A stretch of DNA of 64,000 nt from Granulicatella seriolae (GCF_024543085.1 NZ_JANHNZ010000009.1:20518-84517); one strand, 5' to 3'; positions 53,646-63,683 are shown, numbered from the stretch's first letter. Numbers and translations are program-made. Notes: generated from the letters alone by a model not told the origin.

Positions 53646-53918
53646 GCTGTGAACCACAGCCCTTAGATTGCATACGATTATCCATCGCAAGATAACCAAC
53701 AATACTTGTTCTTTCAAAACACTTAATGTACAGCATACCAAGCAAGACCTTAGTACCATATATCGTTAAAAAATCTACTGACTTCTTCCATGCCCGCATT
53801 AACAATAACTAAAATGGTATTCACTCCTCTTCGGAAAAGACTACAAGATACAACTATCTCATAAGCTTTGTATGAGTTGGGCGAAAAGCGAACAGATTTG
53901 AATAAACTTGTCATGTCA
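53646..53918. other. Intergenic stretch between convergent TetR and reductase genes
   Basis: It holds GCTGTGAACCACAGC, a small hairpin just past the tetR stop, and near 53875-53892 GAGTTGGGCGAAAAGCG, which resembles one outer end of the repeat family. The rest of that element is not recognisable, so it may be a lone end or chance. No gene was seen. Confidence 0.4.
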
Positions 53919-54644
53919 TCACTCTACTTTTTCATAAATCAGATACAGAGCCCCTGTTGGTAATAACTCATTTTTGGTCACTTTGTATTGCGGTAATGGC
54001 TGGGTACTTTGATTGGCTTGAAATAATGACACACTATCTGACTGGCTCTCCACCAATGGTGCCTGTATGAGACTAATCGTATCTATCAATCCCTCTTGCA
54101 TAAAACTACCATTAATGATACCTCCGCCTACTAATAAAAACTCTGTAATACCAAACAGTTGGTGTAACTTATCTAAAGCAAGTTTCATTGAAAGAGGGTT
54201 TTTTTGTCCTGCAAAAACATAAGATACTCCTATACTTTGTAAATATAAAAGATAAGCATCACTCACCGACTCACTTAGGATAGTAACAATATGATCTCCC
54301 TTTAATTCGGGATACTCGTCACCAATGCGACTCTTGCTCCAAGACAATTTCCCATCTGGATCTAATGCAATAGCTACCTTATCACCATTTTGATAGTCAC
54401 CCATATAATCATTACGATTAACTGTTTTCCCAATGAAATCAGACAAATCTAAGTCAACTTTTGGGATAATCTCGTCAAACGAGACGCGTCCAGCAATCCA
54501 ATTTTTCATCTTACTATTTAGTTTATGAAAAATGGTATTCCAATCTGTATCAAACGGTGCAAATCTTGAATCAAGTAAATATTCACCTGTCACTTTTCCG
54601 TCAATACTTGTCGCCATATGGCAATAAACACTATATTCTGTCAT
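53919..54644 (-). CDS. RibD C-terminal/dihydrofolate-reductase-like protein
   Basis: This 241-residue reductase-fold protein begins MTEYSVYCHMATSIDGKVTGEYL and has LLVGGGIINGSFMQEGLIDTISLIQAPLVE, matching the RibD_C family. It probably uses NADPH; the substrate is unknown. The start at 54644 has GGGGAG at suitable spacing. An upstream ATG at 54668 overlaps that site. Confidence 0.88.
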   Translation of the reverse strand: MTEYSVYCHMATSIDGKVTGEYLLDSRFAPFDTDWNTIFHKLNSKMKNWIAGRVSFDEIIPKVDLDLSDFIGKTVNRNDYMGDYQNGDKVAIALDPDGKLSWSKSRIGDEYPELKGDHIVTILSESVSDAYLLYLQSIGVSYVFAGQKNPLSMKLALDKLHQLFGITEFLLVGGGIINGSFMQEGLIDTISLIQAPLVESQSDSVSLFQANQSTQPLPQYKVTKNELLPTGALYLIYEKVE

Positions 54645-54729
54645 TCCTTTTTCTCCCCTTTCCTTCAAAAATCATTTAAAACTACACTTAGCTACTATTT
54701 GTTTAACACCTGACTGTAGTAACAAATTA

Positions 54730-55661
54730 CTATGGAATAAAAACAATCTTACCTTTTGCCTGATAATGCGTAGCTGCTACATTTTCTCGGTTTAATTGTA
54801 ACTTGCGGGCAATAGGTACTTGAAGTTCTCCATTTACTACTAAATCAGCTAAATGTTCTAGTTGCTCTGGATTATTTTGAGCTGTAATAAACTCAGCACT
54901 TATCCCTTTGCTGTTAGCTTTTTCTAACAGTTCTTCAGTAAGAACTTCAGCAACAGAAATCAAACGCCCACCATTCTTGACTACCTCTATACTATTAGCC
55001 AGAGTTGCTCCTCCTACCGTATCAATGACGACATCGACTTGTGATACAAGATGACGGAAATCTTGTGTCTTGTAATCAATCACAGAACTAGCTCCTAGAT
55101 TTTGTACTTAGCCAGGTCACTTGTTCCTGCCGTAGCAATGACAGTTGCTCCTGTATATTTCGCCAGCTGAACAGCCATATTACCAACCCCACCGGCACCC
55201 CCATGAATCAATACAACCTCACCTGTTTGTAAACCTGCGTGATCAAACAATGCTTGATAGGCTGTCGTTCCAATCAAAGCCAATGCTGCAGCTTGTGGAT
55301 AATCTAAATTCTTTGGTTTTTTGGCTAAATACTTCTTATTCACAATCACATGGTGCGCATAACTACCAAATTTTTGTGCATGTAGCCGTCCAAAAACACT
55401 ATCCCCAACAGCCCATTCAGCACTGTCAGCTCCAACTTCTATAATCTCACCAGCAAAATCCCAGCCCAAAACAATCGGACAATCCATTGGGTAAAAATCT
55501 AACATCGCGCCTGTACGTACCCATTTATCAGCCGGGTTAAACGATGTTGCTTTTACTTTGATTAATACTTCATCTTCCTGAACGTTTGGTAAGTCTATCA
55601 CGTCATCCTTAAAATTCTCTGGTCCTCCATAGTTAGATAATATCACTGCTTGTGTTCTCAT
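54730..55661 (-). pseudogene. Zinc-independent alcohol dehydrogenase/quinone oxidoreductase, frameshifted
   Basis: The first part (55095-55661) reads MRTQAVILSNYGGPENF ... GWDFAGEIIEVG ... VLIHGGAGGVGNMAVQLAKYTGATVIATA and stops after LAKYKI. The second part (54730-55083) continues IDYKTQDFRHLVSQVDVVIDTVGG to the normal C terminus. Adding one A to the AAAA run at 55100-55103 restores one open frame (KNLGASSVIDY). It is either a genuine frameshift in a homopolymer or a sequencing error. Confidence 0.88.
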
Positions 55662-56011
55662 GATATATCGCCTCCATTATTTGATAAGTCAATTTTAGCA
55701 CTTTTTTGTTTTACTGTCTGAATTGAACTAATAAGATGCGACAAAGTTTATCAATCCCTTTGTTATGAAGCTAGTTAACAGTGACCTTATGGGTTGTTTT
55801 CTGCTTCTCTTTGCTTGACAGTGCAAAAAAGAGTGAATCACTTTCACTCTTTTCAAGCATTGTTTGAATACTGTTCGGATTGGGTGTGCCACCTGGATAT
55901 TAATTACAAGAACTTCTCTGGATAAATTTTCTACAAGTATAGAAGTCAAAAAATTTCTATATGGTGCATCATTTCATGTACTTACGTAAATACTCCGATT
56001 TACTACATTTA
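55662..56011. other. Intergenic region upstream of the frameshifted oxidoreductase
   Basis: Apart from the terminator at 55825-55853 and promoter sequence near 55680-55720, nothing recognisable is present. A 73-codon minus-strand reading frame (55728-55949) lacks a convincing ribosome site and family match. Confidence 0.4.
55825..55853 (-). terminator. Terminator of the ABC exporter gene
   Basis: On the minus strand AAAGAGTGAAA and TTCACTCTTT form a hairpin followed by TTTTTTG. It lies about 160 bp downstream of the exporter stop. Confidence 0.75.
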
Positions 56012-57613
56012 TTAGTTAAACATTTCAGCCTTATTTAGGTCAATCACCTCATCTACATAAACCAAATTACTTGGTCGATGTGTAATCATAATCGTCACTT
56101 TATTGCTAAGTAGAGTAGTTATTTCTTTCAAAATAAGATTCTCTGTACCTTCGTCCAAAGCTGATGTTGCTTCATCTAAGATAATAATCGTCGCATCAGT
56201 AAAAAACATTCTCGCAAATGCAATTCTCTGTTTTTCTCCACCTGAAACAGTTGCATTATTTATTTTCGTATCTAGCCCATATGGCAGCTCTTCGTAAAAT
56301 TTTAATAACTGGGATCGTTTCAATGCATCTATAACAGATTCATCACTCACTTGCTTGTCAAAAATAATATTTTCTCTTAATGTTCCTGGAAAAATTGGAC
56401 TCTCTTGCGATAGATAAAAGACTTGATTGTAAAAATCATTTAGTTTAATAGTTGAAAAATCTACTCCATCCAAATAAATCTTTCCCATAGATGGTTTTAA
56501 TAAGCCGAGTATTGTTTTTACTAGTGTTGATTTACCTGAACCACTTGTTCCTACAAGACCATAAATTGTATCCGACTCAAAAGAGTAGTTAAAATCAGAT
56601 AAAATAACTTTATTTCCAACATCTAGGCTAAGTTCAGAGAGTGTTACATTTGAAATTCTATTAACTTTTTTTCCTAATTCTAACTGAGGGTCATCAGCCA
56701 TATCAAAAAATTCCTTCAATCGTTTAAATGAAATTAAGTCTAAATTATATTGGACAAAAATGACATTAAAAATTGCTATTGGATTATAAATACGGTCTAC
56801 ATATATAAGAAGAGCAACTAAGCTTCCTAAGCTAACATTTATATAACCCAAGAAAAAGAATCCTACTGTGACAACTTTTATAATGGCAACTAAAAGTGCA
56901 AAAACTGCAAAAAATAGTTCATGAATCATCGTCATGCGCGTCAAGCCCGATGTTGTCGTATCGGACATTTGCTCATAATCGGCTATTTCTCGTTGATATA
57001 GTTTATTTATTCTAAAAGTAACCATCTCAGTTATGCCACGGATAAGTGTATGATTCATCCTCTCTTCTGAGATCAATGAGCTTTCTTTTAGAGATTGCAA
57101 CACGTTCAATAAAAACTTCGTAAGGAAAAAGACAATTACATATCCAATAGCAATAGGTATAAGTAATTTACTATCTATCAGAGCAATAAAAAATAAAGTA
57201 AATATAGTTTCTGGTAAAAGCTCTCTGATAAGTCTAGCATAAAAATTTAAATAAACATTTCTTCCTGCAGAAGCACCCACTTCTATTTTTTGTAATAGTT
57301 TCCCTGAATTAAGTTGGGTATAATTTATATAAGAAATTCTACTGATTTTTTCTAGAGAACATTGTTTTAGAAAAAAATAAATCCCATAATAAAGTCTTGT
57401 TCTTGGATTCTGCTCTAAATAAGAAAGAATTGGGATCAAAATAAGCGTTATACCGTACAAACATATGATTAGTGGATCAAACGTCAAATTATATGAATCT
57501 AATAATTTTTGAAAATAAAATGTATTAATTGATTTTAATAATGCAACAACTATCCCAATCAAGGAATAAAACATTAAATTTTTCTTGAATTTCTTCCATA
57601 TCTCATTTTTCAT
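56012..57613 (-). CDS. ABC-type exporter with fused transmembrane and ATPase domains
   Basis: This 533-residue half-transporter has about six membrane helices (about 1-310) and an ATPase domain with Walker A GLVGTSGSGKSTLV, signature VSGGEKQRIAFAR, Walker B ATIIILDEATSALDE and H-loop MITHRPS. It resembles exporters of peptides, lantibiotics or drugs. The start at 57613 has AAGGAG upstream. No biosynthetic or immunity gene is adjacent. It is followed by a decayed GNAT relic and the AbiE pair upstream. Confidence 0.85.
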   Translation of the reverse strand: MKNEIWKKFKKNLMFYSLIGIVVALLKSINTFYFQKLLDSYNLTFDPLIICLYGITLILIPILSYLEQNPRTRLYYGIYFFLKQCSLEKISRISYINYTQLNSGKLLQKIEVGASAGRNVYLNFYARLIRELLPETIFTLFFIALIDSKLLIPIAIGYVIVFFLTKFLLNVLQSLKESSLISEERMNHTLIRGITEMVTFRINKLYQREIADYEQMSDTTTSGLTRMTMIHELFFAVFALLVAIIKVVTVGFFFLGYINVSLGSLVALLIYVDRIYNPIAIFNVIFVQYNLDLISFKRLKEFFDMADDPQLELGKKVNRISNVTLSELSLDVGNKVILSDFNYSFESDTIYGLVGTSGSGKSTLVKTILGLLKPSMGKIYLDGVDFSTIKLNDFYNQVFYLSQESPIFPGTLRENIIFDKQVSDESVIDALKRSQLLKFYEELPYGLDTKINNATVSGGEKQRIAFARMFFTDATIIILDEATSALDEGTENLILKEITTLLSNKVTIMITHRPSNLVYVDEVIDLNKAEMFN

Positions 57614-57714
57614 ATAATTATTTTTCTCCTTGTATTCTGACAATACACACTTCTTGTCTAAAACTATTTATATTTTCACAATGCTTATAAAAAATATCTT
57701 ATCCTAAATAGAGT

Positions 57715-58016
57715 TATAAAAAAGTCCTCATATGAGTAATATAACAACTATCGTTTTCTCCATCTTCAGTCACTTTATTTAAAGGCTTTTTAGCAACACC
57801 TTGTCACCTATATTTCTCATCAATCCATCAGGTATCGATATATAAAATTCCCCAAATTACAGAGTATGCTGCTATGACTAAATCTTCTTCCTTAACCGCA
57901 TAACTGTACTATATATAATTTTCTTTTTGTAAATCTTCTACGCATTCTTTATTATATTTCATCAATTTATCTTCAAAATAAGAAATTTCCTCATCTGAAC
58001 TCATAGCTAATTTCAT
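57715..58016 (-). pseudogene. Decayed GNAT acetyltransferase
   Basis: Minus-strand fragments read MKLAMSSDEEISYFEDKLMKYN and DLQKENYI, then in shifted or stop-broken frames VIAAYSVIWGILYIDT, WIDEKYR, QGVAKKPLNKV and CYITHMRTF. Together they follow the order of a small GNAT protein (ILYIDLWVDEKYRGQG-like pattern), with several stop codons. It is clearly non-functional. This explains most of the 500-bp gap between the exporter and the AbiE genes. Confidence 0.72.
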
Positions 58017-58116
58017 ATAGTTATTTACACAATCATGACTTATATTGTGCCTTTTCTTCTTAGGTTAATAGGAAATCACCACTTTATTTGGCTTTTTCTA
58101 AGTAATATAATCCTTG

Positions 58117-58971
58117 TTATATACTAAGTATATCAATTTCACTTACCAAATGTGTAAACGAATCTAATACTTCATCAAAGCTCAACTCTTTAGCATATAC
58201 ATATTGACTTTGATACTTCGCCCATAATTGTTGTTGAAATGTTGAATTCCTAATTGCTCCTAAAATATCATTTGACTCTGAAAATTTAAAAATAGATTGA
58301 CGTTTACCTTTAGTGTTAAATAGAGCATCTTTTAAAACTCCATAATGAATCACATCCAATTTCAACTTATAGAGAATGTATACATCGTAATAATCACGCG
58401 GTCGTGTTGTCCCAACACCCCTAGAAAGAATAGTTTCAATTTTTTCAGCAAGAATCGTCTCAATTGGATATGATAATAACTCTATTTTTTCATCACTAAA
58501 AATCATTCTAAAATTAAAATCAATTTCTTTTGGAGTAATTGCATCACCACTCGTAACATCAACAGTAACAACTTCTCTTATCTTTTCAAAACTAGCAATC
58601 ATTTTTATTCTATATCCAGGGTAGGTATCTATTTTCCTAATCTCCTCAACACCTTCAAATTCAAACTCAAAAGACTCTTCAGTCGGAACTTTGACAATGA
58701 GTCTTGCAATTTTTGATAGGTTATTTATGGTTAAATCAAACCCCTTAACTGTTGTATCCAAGTCCATAGTTGCCCTATTATCCAGTCCAACTATTCCACC
58801 AATTAAATAACCCCCTTTAATAATGAAGTTATTTCGATAACTAGATTTAGAAAGTTTGATTAAAAAGGCTTCAATCAAATAATTTTGCTGCACCTGTTGT
58901 GTCGAAATGCCCTTTTCAATAGCAATTTCTTTAATTTTGGACTTAAAACTCATGGCATTTTTAAATATCAC
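58117..58971 (-). CDS. abiEii: AbiEii/AbiGii-type toxin nucleotidyltransferase
   Basis: This 284-residue protein is an AbiEii-type nucleotidyltransferase of type IV toxin-antitoxin/abortive infection systems. It has the FIIKGGYLIGGIVGLDNRATMDLDTTVKG active-site stretch (aspartates of the NTase core), EIDFNFRMIFSDEKIELLSYPIETILAEKIETILSR and TRPRDYYDVYIL. AbiEii modifies or inhibits tRNAs to block phage growth. The GTG start overlaps the AbiEi stop (GTGA), after GGAGG. Activity not proven. Confidence 0.92.
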   Translation of the reverse strand: MIFKNAMSFKSKIKEIAIEKGISTQQVQQNYLIEAFLIKLSKSSYRNNFIIKGGYLIGGIVGLDNRATMDLDTTVKGFDLTINNLSKIARLIVKVPTEESFEFEFEGVEEIRKIDTYPGYRIKMIASFEKIREVVTVDVTSGDAITPKEIDFNFRMIFSDEKIELLSYPIETILAEKIETILSRGVGTTRPRDYYDVYILYKLKLDVIHYGVLKDALFNTKGKRQSIFKFSESNDILGAIRNSTFQQQLWAKYQSQYVYAKELSFDEVLDSFTHLVSEIDILSI

Positions 58972-59558
58972 AGCAATACCTCCATATAATTATGTACTTT
59001 ATCTTCAACTCCAAAAATAGTTGCATATCGATACAATTTATTAATATCTTTATCATTTCTTAAGGCATATTTTTTAAATGCTGGTATCAGTTGTTCCTTG
59101 TCTGCATCATATCTAGACTTTAACAAATCAACAAGCGTTCTTTCAACATCATAAACCTGAATGGTATTAGATGGTGAACGTTGTAAGTCCATCACACCTA
59201 ACTCAAATTCAATAGATGAAACGACTGGTCTAACATTATCCTCTTTCATTCTCGAAGTGGAAGTTCCTCTGAGAAAAGTCATCACAAATTGGATAGGAGC
59301 TCTATCAGATAAGCCGTGTAAGAAAAGTGCAGTTTCATGAGAAAAAATACCTTTTTTATACTTTTGCTGAAGCAAAAAGAAATCATCTAGATATCCATCT
59401 TCAGTTACATAAATTCCACGTTGAACCAATTGTAATTTTCCATCTTTTTCTAACTCACTTAGAGTCCAGCGACCAATATTAGCTTTTTTTAATTGACTAG
59501 CAAGGACTATTCCATCGTTTTGTTTTGCAATCTCTAGAACACGCTCTTTTTGATTCAC
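58968..59558 (-). CDS. abiEi: AbiEi-type antitoxin
   Basis: This 196-residue antitoxin has an N-terminal winged helix (KERVLEIAKQNDGIVLASQLKKANIGRWTLSELEKDGKLQLVQRGIYVTEDGYLDDFFLLQQKYKKGIFSHETALFLHGLSD) and a C-terminal domain (VYDVERTLVDLLKSRYD). It represses the operon and neutralises AbiEii. The start at GTG 59558 fits best with AGTAGG upstream. Stop overlaps the abiEii start. Confidence 0.92.
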   Translation of the reverse strand: MNQKERVLEIAKQNDGIVLASQLKKANIGRWTLSELEKDGKLQLVQRGIYVTEDGYLDDFFLLQQKYKKGIFSHETALFLHGLSDRAPIQFVMTFLRGTSTSRMKEDNVRPVVSSIEFELGVMDLQRSPSNTIQVYDVERTLVDLLKSRYDADKEQLIPAFKKYALRNDKDINKLYRYATIFGVEDKVHNYMEVLL

Positions 59559-59700
59559 AATTATCACCTACTTTCATGCTAACTTATATAGTGTATTATA
59601 GTATAAAAGTAGGTTAGTTGGAAGTTTATCTATTTGTTTGAGTTTTCTTAACTGTGTCACTAGTATTTCGTTAAAACATCTATCGATTCTATTACACAAA

Positions 59701-59752
59701 AATCCTTTATATTAGTACTCGGATAGCTTATCCAAGACCAATATAAAGGATT
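59701..59752 (-). terminator. Terminator of the upstream small-protein unit
   Basis: AATCCTTTATATT and AATATAAAGGATT are perfect arms with a 26-base loop. The minus-strand T run (TTTTT) follows. It separates the AbiE operon from the upstream genes. Confidence 0.8.
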
Positions 59753-59813
59753 CAAATATGAAGAAAGATAAAATAATATTTCCAATTTAGTTAATGGTTT
59801 TCTACGTTATGTT

Positions 59814-60002
59814 TTAGAGTTTATTTTTTCCCTGTTTAGCTATAACAAATACAATGCCCACAACCGTACTAGCAACCCCCATAGCTGCTTGTATTCCTTT
59901 TTTTATATCTTGAGCTTTAGCATTTCTACAAGACTCACATTTTTTATGCTTATATCCTTCTGGAAGTGGTTTCTGGCACTTCTTACATACATTATTTTTC
60001 AT
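59814..60002 (-). CDS. Small zinc-ribbon protein with one membrane segment
   Basis: This 62-residue protein has CKKCQKPL and CESCRNAK (CxxC pairs) and then a hydrophobic segment (GIQAAMGVASTVVGIVFVIA). It overlaps the stop of the upstream gene by 11 bp, so they are co-translated. Function unknown. Confidence 0.7.
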   Translation of the reverse strand: MKNNVCKKCQKPLPEGYKHKKCESCRNAKAQDIKKGIQAAMGVASTVVGIVFVIAKQGKNKL

Positions 60003-61005
60003 CTTTTTCTACTCCTCCCAATAGTAACATTTCCTCAAAGCAAGGAAGTGCATTAATCCTTTTCTTTAACTCCGGCAATGTCTTTGACCAATAATTCTCA
60101 GGTGATGGGTCAATTAAATCTAACCTTTGAACCAACCCTTCATCCTCCAAGTACGCCTTTTGTAAGTATACTGCATAATACTGCAGACTTTGCCTTGCTG
60201 AGGCTGTTTCGCCCATTTCTTGATAAGCCATAGCTTGTGCCAATGATACCAGATTAACAGCAGATAAGCTTTCTCTTATTTCACGTATACGATGTTCAAT
60301 TTTTTCAGGTGTTGCACCTGAAATCAACTTACCCCAGAATGACTCAGGTTGCTCCTTTATAAAAGCTAAATTTGCATTCTGACTCTGCATCAATAGATTT
60401 CTGCTATCTTCTGCATCAAAGGCAATTTTCAATAATGCATCTTCTTTTAAATGCGGATTTTTTATTTGTGCTGCCTGTAATAATTTCTGCTGACAACTAT
60501 AGGCAGTAGCAAGTCTATCGTATTCCTGACCTTGCCTTACCTCTTCTATGCAAAGCTGTACCTCTTGAATTTGCTCTGCTATTTGAGCTATTTGCATTTG
60601 AGTTGTATAATCTGTCATTGCTTGTGTTATCTCCGGAGATAACTTGACACCTTCTAATGAAATCGTAGAGACAATCTTATTTGTTTCCGGATTTACAAGA
60701 TTTGCCATCAAGGTACCGTCCTTTTTAGTCATCAACTTTAGTGCACCACTAGCAAGTTTTCCCTTCTGCTCATCTGTTAAAATTGCCTGAAATTCCTGCT
60801 TTGGTACGATAGCTTTGAACACATCAATTAATGCCGGTGCAGAATATAGCATCTTCTCGATTTTGCTGAAAACTTCCTTAGTGCCTCTAATAAAAGGTTT
60901 CGCTACTTCAGGTAGGTTAGTAAAATGTTCAAGAATATCATAATTGTATTCATCTGCATTAATAATCTCTATATCTTCTGGATCAATATAAATTATATCT
61001 TCCAT
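59992..61005 (-). CDS. Protein of unknown function
   Basis: This 337-residue protein starts at ATG 61005 after GGAAGG. A GTG 6 codons earlier is possible. The middle is helical (ITQAMTDYTTQMQIAQIAEQIQEVQLCIEEVRQGQEYDRLATAY), with an acidic start (MEDIIYIDPEDIEIINADEYNY). No family is recognised and no membrane segment is seen. It forms a pair with the small zinc-ribbon gene downstream. Confidence 0.75.
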   Translation of the reverse strand: MEDIIYIDPEDIEIINADEYNYDILEHFTNLPEVAKPFIRGTKEVFSKIEKMLYSAPALIDVFKAIVPKQEFQAILTDEQKGKLASGALKLMTKKDGTLMANLVNPETNKIVSTISLEGVKLSPEITQAMTDYTTQMQIAQIAEQIQEVQLCIEEVRQGQEYDRLATAYSCQQKLLQAAQIKNPHLKEDALLKIAFDAEDSRNLLMQSQNANLAFIKEQPESFWGKLISGATPEKIEHRIREIRESLSAVNLVSLAQAMAYQEMGETASARQSLQYYAVYLQKAYLEDEGLVQRLDLIDPSPENYWSKTLPELKKRINALPCFEEMLLLGGVEKDEK

Positions 61006-61268
61006 ATTCAATGTTCCTTCCACAAATTTTATATTATTATTGTAAATTTAGTCGATTTTTCTATGATGACAAATTCACGCCTATAGTTCAATAACTGAAA
61101 TACCTACAAAATAAAATATTTCACAAACTTTCAATATTAAAACAACCGTTTCCATATGGATTGAGATAAGAATTAAGCAGTCAAAGAAATAATTTGATAA
61201 AATCTATTTTATCAAATGGGCATACTATGCGAAGATATTCGTAATCCAAAATCCTCATAAATCATCTG

Positions 61269-63071
61269 CTAGTCCTTAAATTTCCAACAGTACCCTCCAG
61301 CATGTTTCTGAACTCCATTAGCCGCATCCCTGATACTTTTGGAGTTAACACCAACTTCTCTTACAGCAGATGCAATTGTTTCAAATTCTTTTATTATTGT
61401 TCCATCATCAGTCATTTGGAGAATCTGTCGTCCACGCTTTTTGCCAAATACAATAGTATCACTCTCTTTTTTATTTGGCATTCGCAAATCAGCTTTCTCC
61501 TTAGCCATTTTGTTAGCCTCTTGTTTGGCAAATAATAACTTTATTGCCTTATTCCTACGTGCTTCTAAAGTACCAATATCATGATTCGTTTTACGTAGTA
61601 TTCCTTCTTCAAGGATAAGAATTTCATTATCATAATCCTTATTTTTACGATAAGCTTTAGCATAAGAATCATATAGTACTGGAGCATCATATCCGTTATA
61701 TCTAGCTTTATCAAAAAGAAAAATAGCTTCATCTATTTTACCACTTTTTCTTGCCGCTTCTCCACGTTCCCAATATGGATAACCTAAATCAAATCCTTTC
61801 TCCCAATCTCCTATATTTCGTATCTTATTTAATGGAACTCGATTATGGTGTCCATCAATGACAACATCTTCTCTAGATATTACTTGTTCAATATTTAGAG
61901 ATATCCCTGTATAATCATACTCCTTATTTTTTGCATCAAGTAATAAATCTTCCATATCTGAATTCGAAATCGCCTTCAAAATATTCATGCTTTGTTCTGC
62001 TTCATTCCTAAAATAATCACTCAAGCTTATATATTCTTTCATAGAATTGTAAGAATCAGAATAAGCAGCATAAATATAATTTGAAAGAGGCTCTAAATCA
62101 AATGGGCAAGTAAAATATATTCGTACGTTTGTTGTACCTCCCTCACTTACAGTGCAAGGTTCTACAGGCAAATTAATTTCATTTGCAGCTTCATTTCTAA
62201 CAATGATGTAACTTCCTTTTTTTGCAAACTTAAATTTTAGAAATGTATATAGACAAGTTACATCAACATAGTTATTACTATTTTTTCTATATCTGATCCA
62301 CCTAACTTCGCCTCCTTTTCTCATAATAATATTTTGAATAAAAGCACAAACTTCGAGTTCATGTTTATCGGGAACCATCTTTTCTATTTTCTTTTTTTGT
62401 TCTTGCCAAGACTCCTCCATAATATCTAAAACACTATTTAGAATCTTTCCACATATTTCTGCATCTGATTTAGCACTATGAGCAGCAGCATTTTTTAATC
62501 CGAAATATTTTTCTAGAGTTTCTTGTTTATAATTCACAATTCCTTTTATATATTTTCTTGAGAGACTAAGGGTATCAACATATTTTATCTTCGCATCATA
62601 CCCTAGCCTCGAAAATGTATTATTCAAAAAGCTAAAATCAAAACTAGCATTGTGAGCACACATGATAGTCTCTCCATCTAGTGCATCCCCCAAAAATTTT
62701 ACCAACTGTGAGTATACTTCCTGCTCATTTGGGGCCGACTTTATCATATCATTTGTTATATTGTTTATAGCTGAAGCTGAAGGTGAGATCCTAACTTTTG
62801 GATTAACACGAGTACTAAATGACTTTGTTTGAATACCTTCTTCAAATAGAACTGCACCCACTTCTATAATTCTATCTAAAGAAGGATTTAGGCCAGTTGT
62901 TTCCACATCAAAAGCAATATACTTTCTACGTATTCCATCTACATTTAATATGTCCACTTTAATTTTCTCTGAATAAGCTTTCCCAGCACGAAACGGACTA
63001 GAAGGCTGCATATAATCGACTTGTTTATTAATCTTTTTTTGTCTTTTCTTTAAGAAATCAAATAATCCCAT
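61269..63071 (-). CDS. DEDDh exonuclease with a C-terminal NUMOD1-like motif
   Basis: This 600-residue protein has a DnaQ/epsilon-type 3'-5' exonuclease domain (about 48-215): FDVETTGLNPSLDRIIEVGAV, AHNASFDFSFLNNTF, and the His/Asp pair in AAAHSAKSDAE, so all acidic and His residues of the DEDDh set are seen. After a long middle (about 230-480) with a tetratricopeptide-like portion comes ILQMTDDGTIIKEFETIASAVREVGVNSKSIRDAANG, a NUMOD1/IENR1-like DNA-binding repeat. GGGAGA precedes the ATG. The gene overlaps the end of the small upstream ORF. Confidence 0.88.
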   Translation of the reverse strand: MGLFDFLKKRQKKINKQVDYMQPSSPFRAGKAYSEKIKVDILNVDGIRRKYIAFDVETTGLNPSLDRIIEVGAVLFEEGIQTKSFSTRVNPKVRISPSASAINNITNDMIKSAPNEQEVYSQLVKFLGDALDGETIMCAHNASFDFSFLNNTFSRLGYDAKIKYVDTLSLSRKYIKGIVNYKQETLEKYFGLKNAAAHSAKSDAEICGKILNSVLDIMEESWQEQKKKIEKMVPDKHELEVCAFIQNIIMRKGGEVRWIRYRKNSNNYVDVTCLYTFLKFKFAKKGSYIIVRNEAANEINLPVEPCTVSEGGTTNVRIYFTCPFDLEPLSNYIYAAYSDSYNSMKEYISLSDYFRNEAEQSMNILKAISNSDMEDLLLDAKNKEYDYTGISLNIEQVISREDVVIDGHHNRVPLNKIRNIGDWEKGFDLGYPYWERGEAARKSGKIDEAIFLFDKARYNGYDAPVLYDSYAKAYRKNKDYDNEILILEEGILRKTNHDIGTLEARRNKAIKLLFAKQEANKMAKEKADLRMPNKKESDTIVFGKKRGRQILQMTDDGTIIKEFETIASAVREVGVNSKSIRDAANGVQKHAGGYCWKFKD

Positions 63072-63322
63072 CGGCTTTTATCTCCCAAATAATTTTTACA
63101 TGTATTTTTATGACATTTTGATGTTATACCTATTAATACCACAAAAATAATTAATTTTTCTTTTAAAAGGATAATGTCTCCTATATTTCCAGTTTGTATT
63201 TCATTTCCGTTAGTTAAAATAAAAGCCTGTTCAAACTTAATACCCAAAACATCAGCTATTGTCTTTATTTCATCCAAGGTAGTAGTTTTACAGCTTAATT
63301 TCTTAGTAAAATTCTGTGACAT
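63050..63322 (-). pseudogene. Remnant of an XRE-type regulator
   Basis: The 90-codon frame begins LSCKTTTLDEIKTIADVLGIKFEQAFILTNG, which matches the second half of an XRE helix-turn-helix domain, without the first helices. A stop lies just upstream in frame. The rest is a short hydrophobic tail. It overlaps the exonuclease start by 22 bp. It is probably a 5'-truncated regulator, not a working gene. Confidence 0.6.
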
Positions 63323-63651
63323 CTAGTCAATACATCTGTCAAGTTCAGAACAAGGTTATATTCATATGTTTATACAACTGCTTAACCATATCATGTAAAA
63401 CTTCTGTGTTTATACTAATAATATTATAAACTATTTGATTAATATATGTAATGTTTTTTATAATATTCTCCGCTAAAGTCGCATCAAACTATTCCCTCCA
63501 CAACACAAAATTCCATTATCCTACTACTTGAATTAATTATCAAAGATCAATATATGATGAATCATCAATATCTTTGATTCAATAATGGCTTTTTTATAAT
63601 TTAGAATTGAACCCGTTCCTTATAACTTCTTTCCTATTCTTTTCATACGCA

Positions 63652-63680
63652 TAAAAAAAGACCGCTACTCGCAGTCTTTA
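63652..63680 (-). terminator. Terminator of the truncated gene at the right edge
   Basis: AAAGACTGC and GCGGTCTTT arms with a TTTTTTT tract on the minus strand. It ends the short reading frame whose stop is at 63684. Confidence 0.82.
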
Positions 63681-63683
63681 ATC

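Noticed and set aside
55728..55949. 73-codon minus-strand frame
   Set aside because: Overlaps a terminator hairpin; no ribosome site and no similarity recognised.
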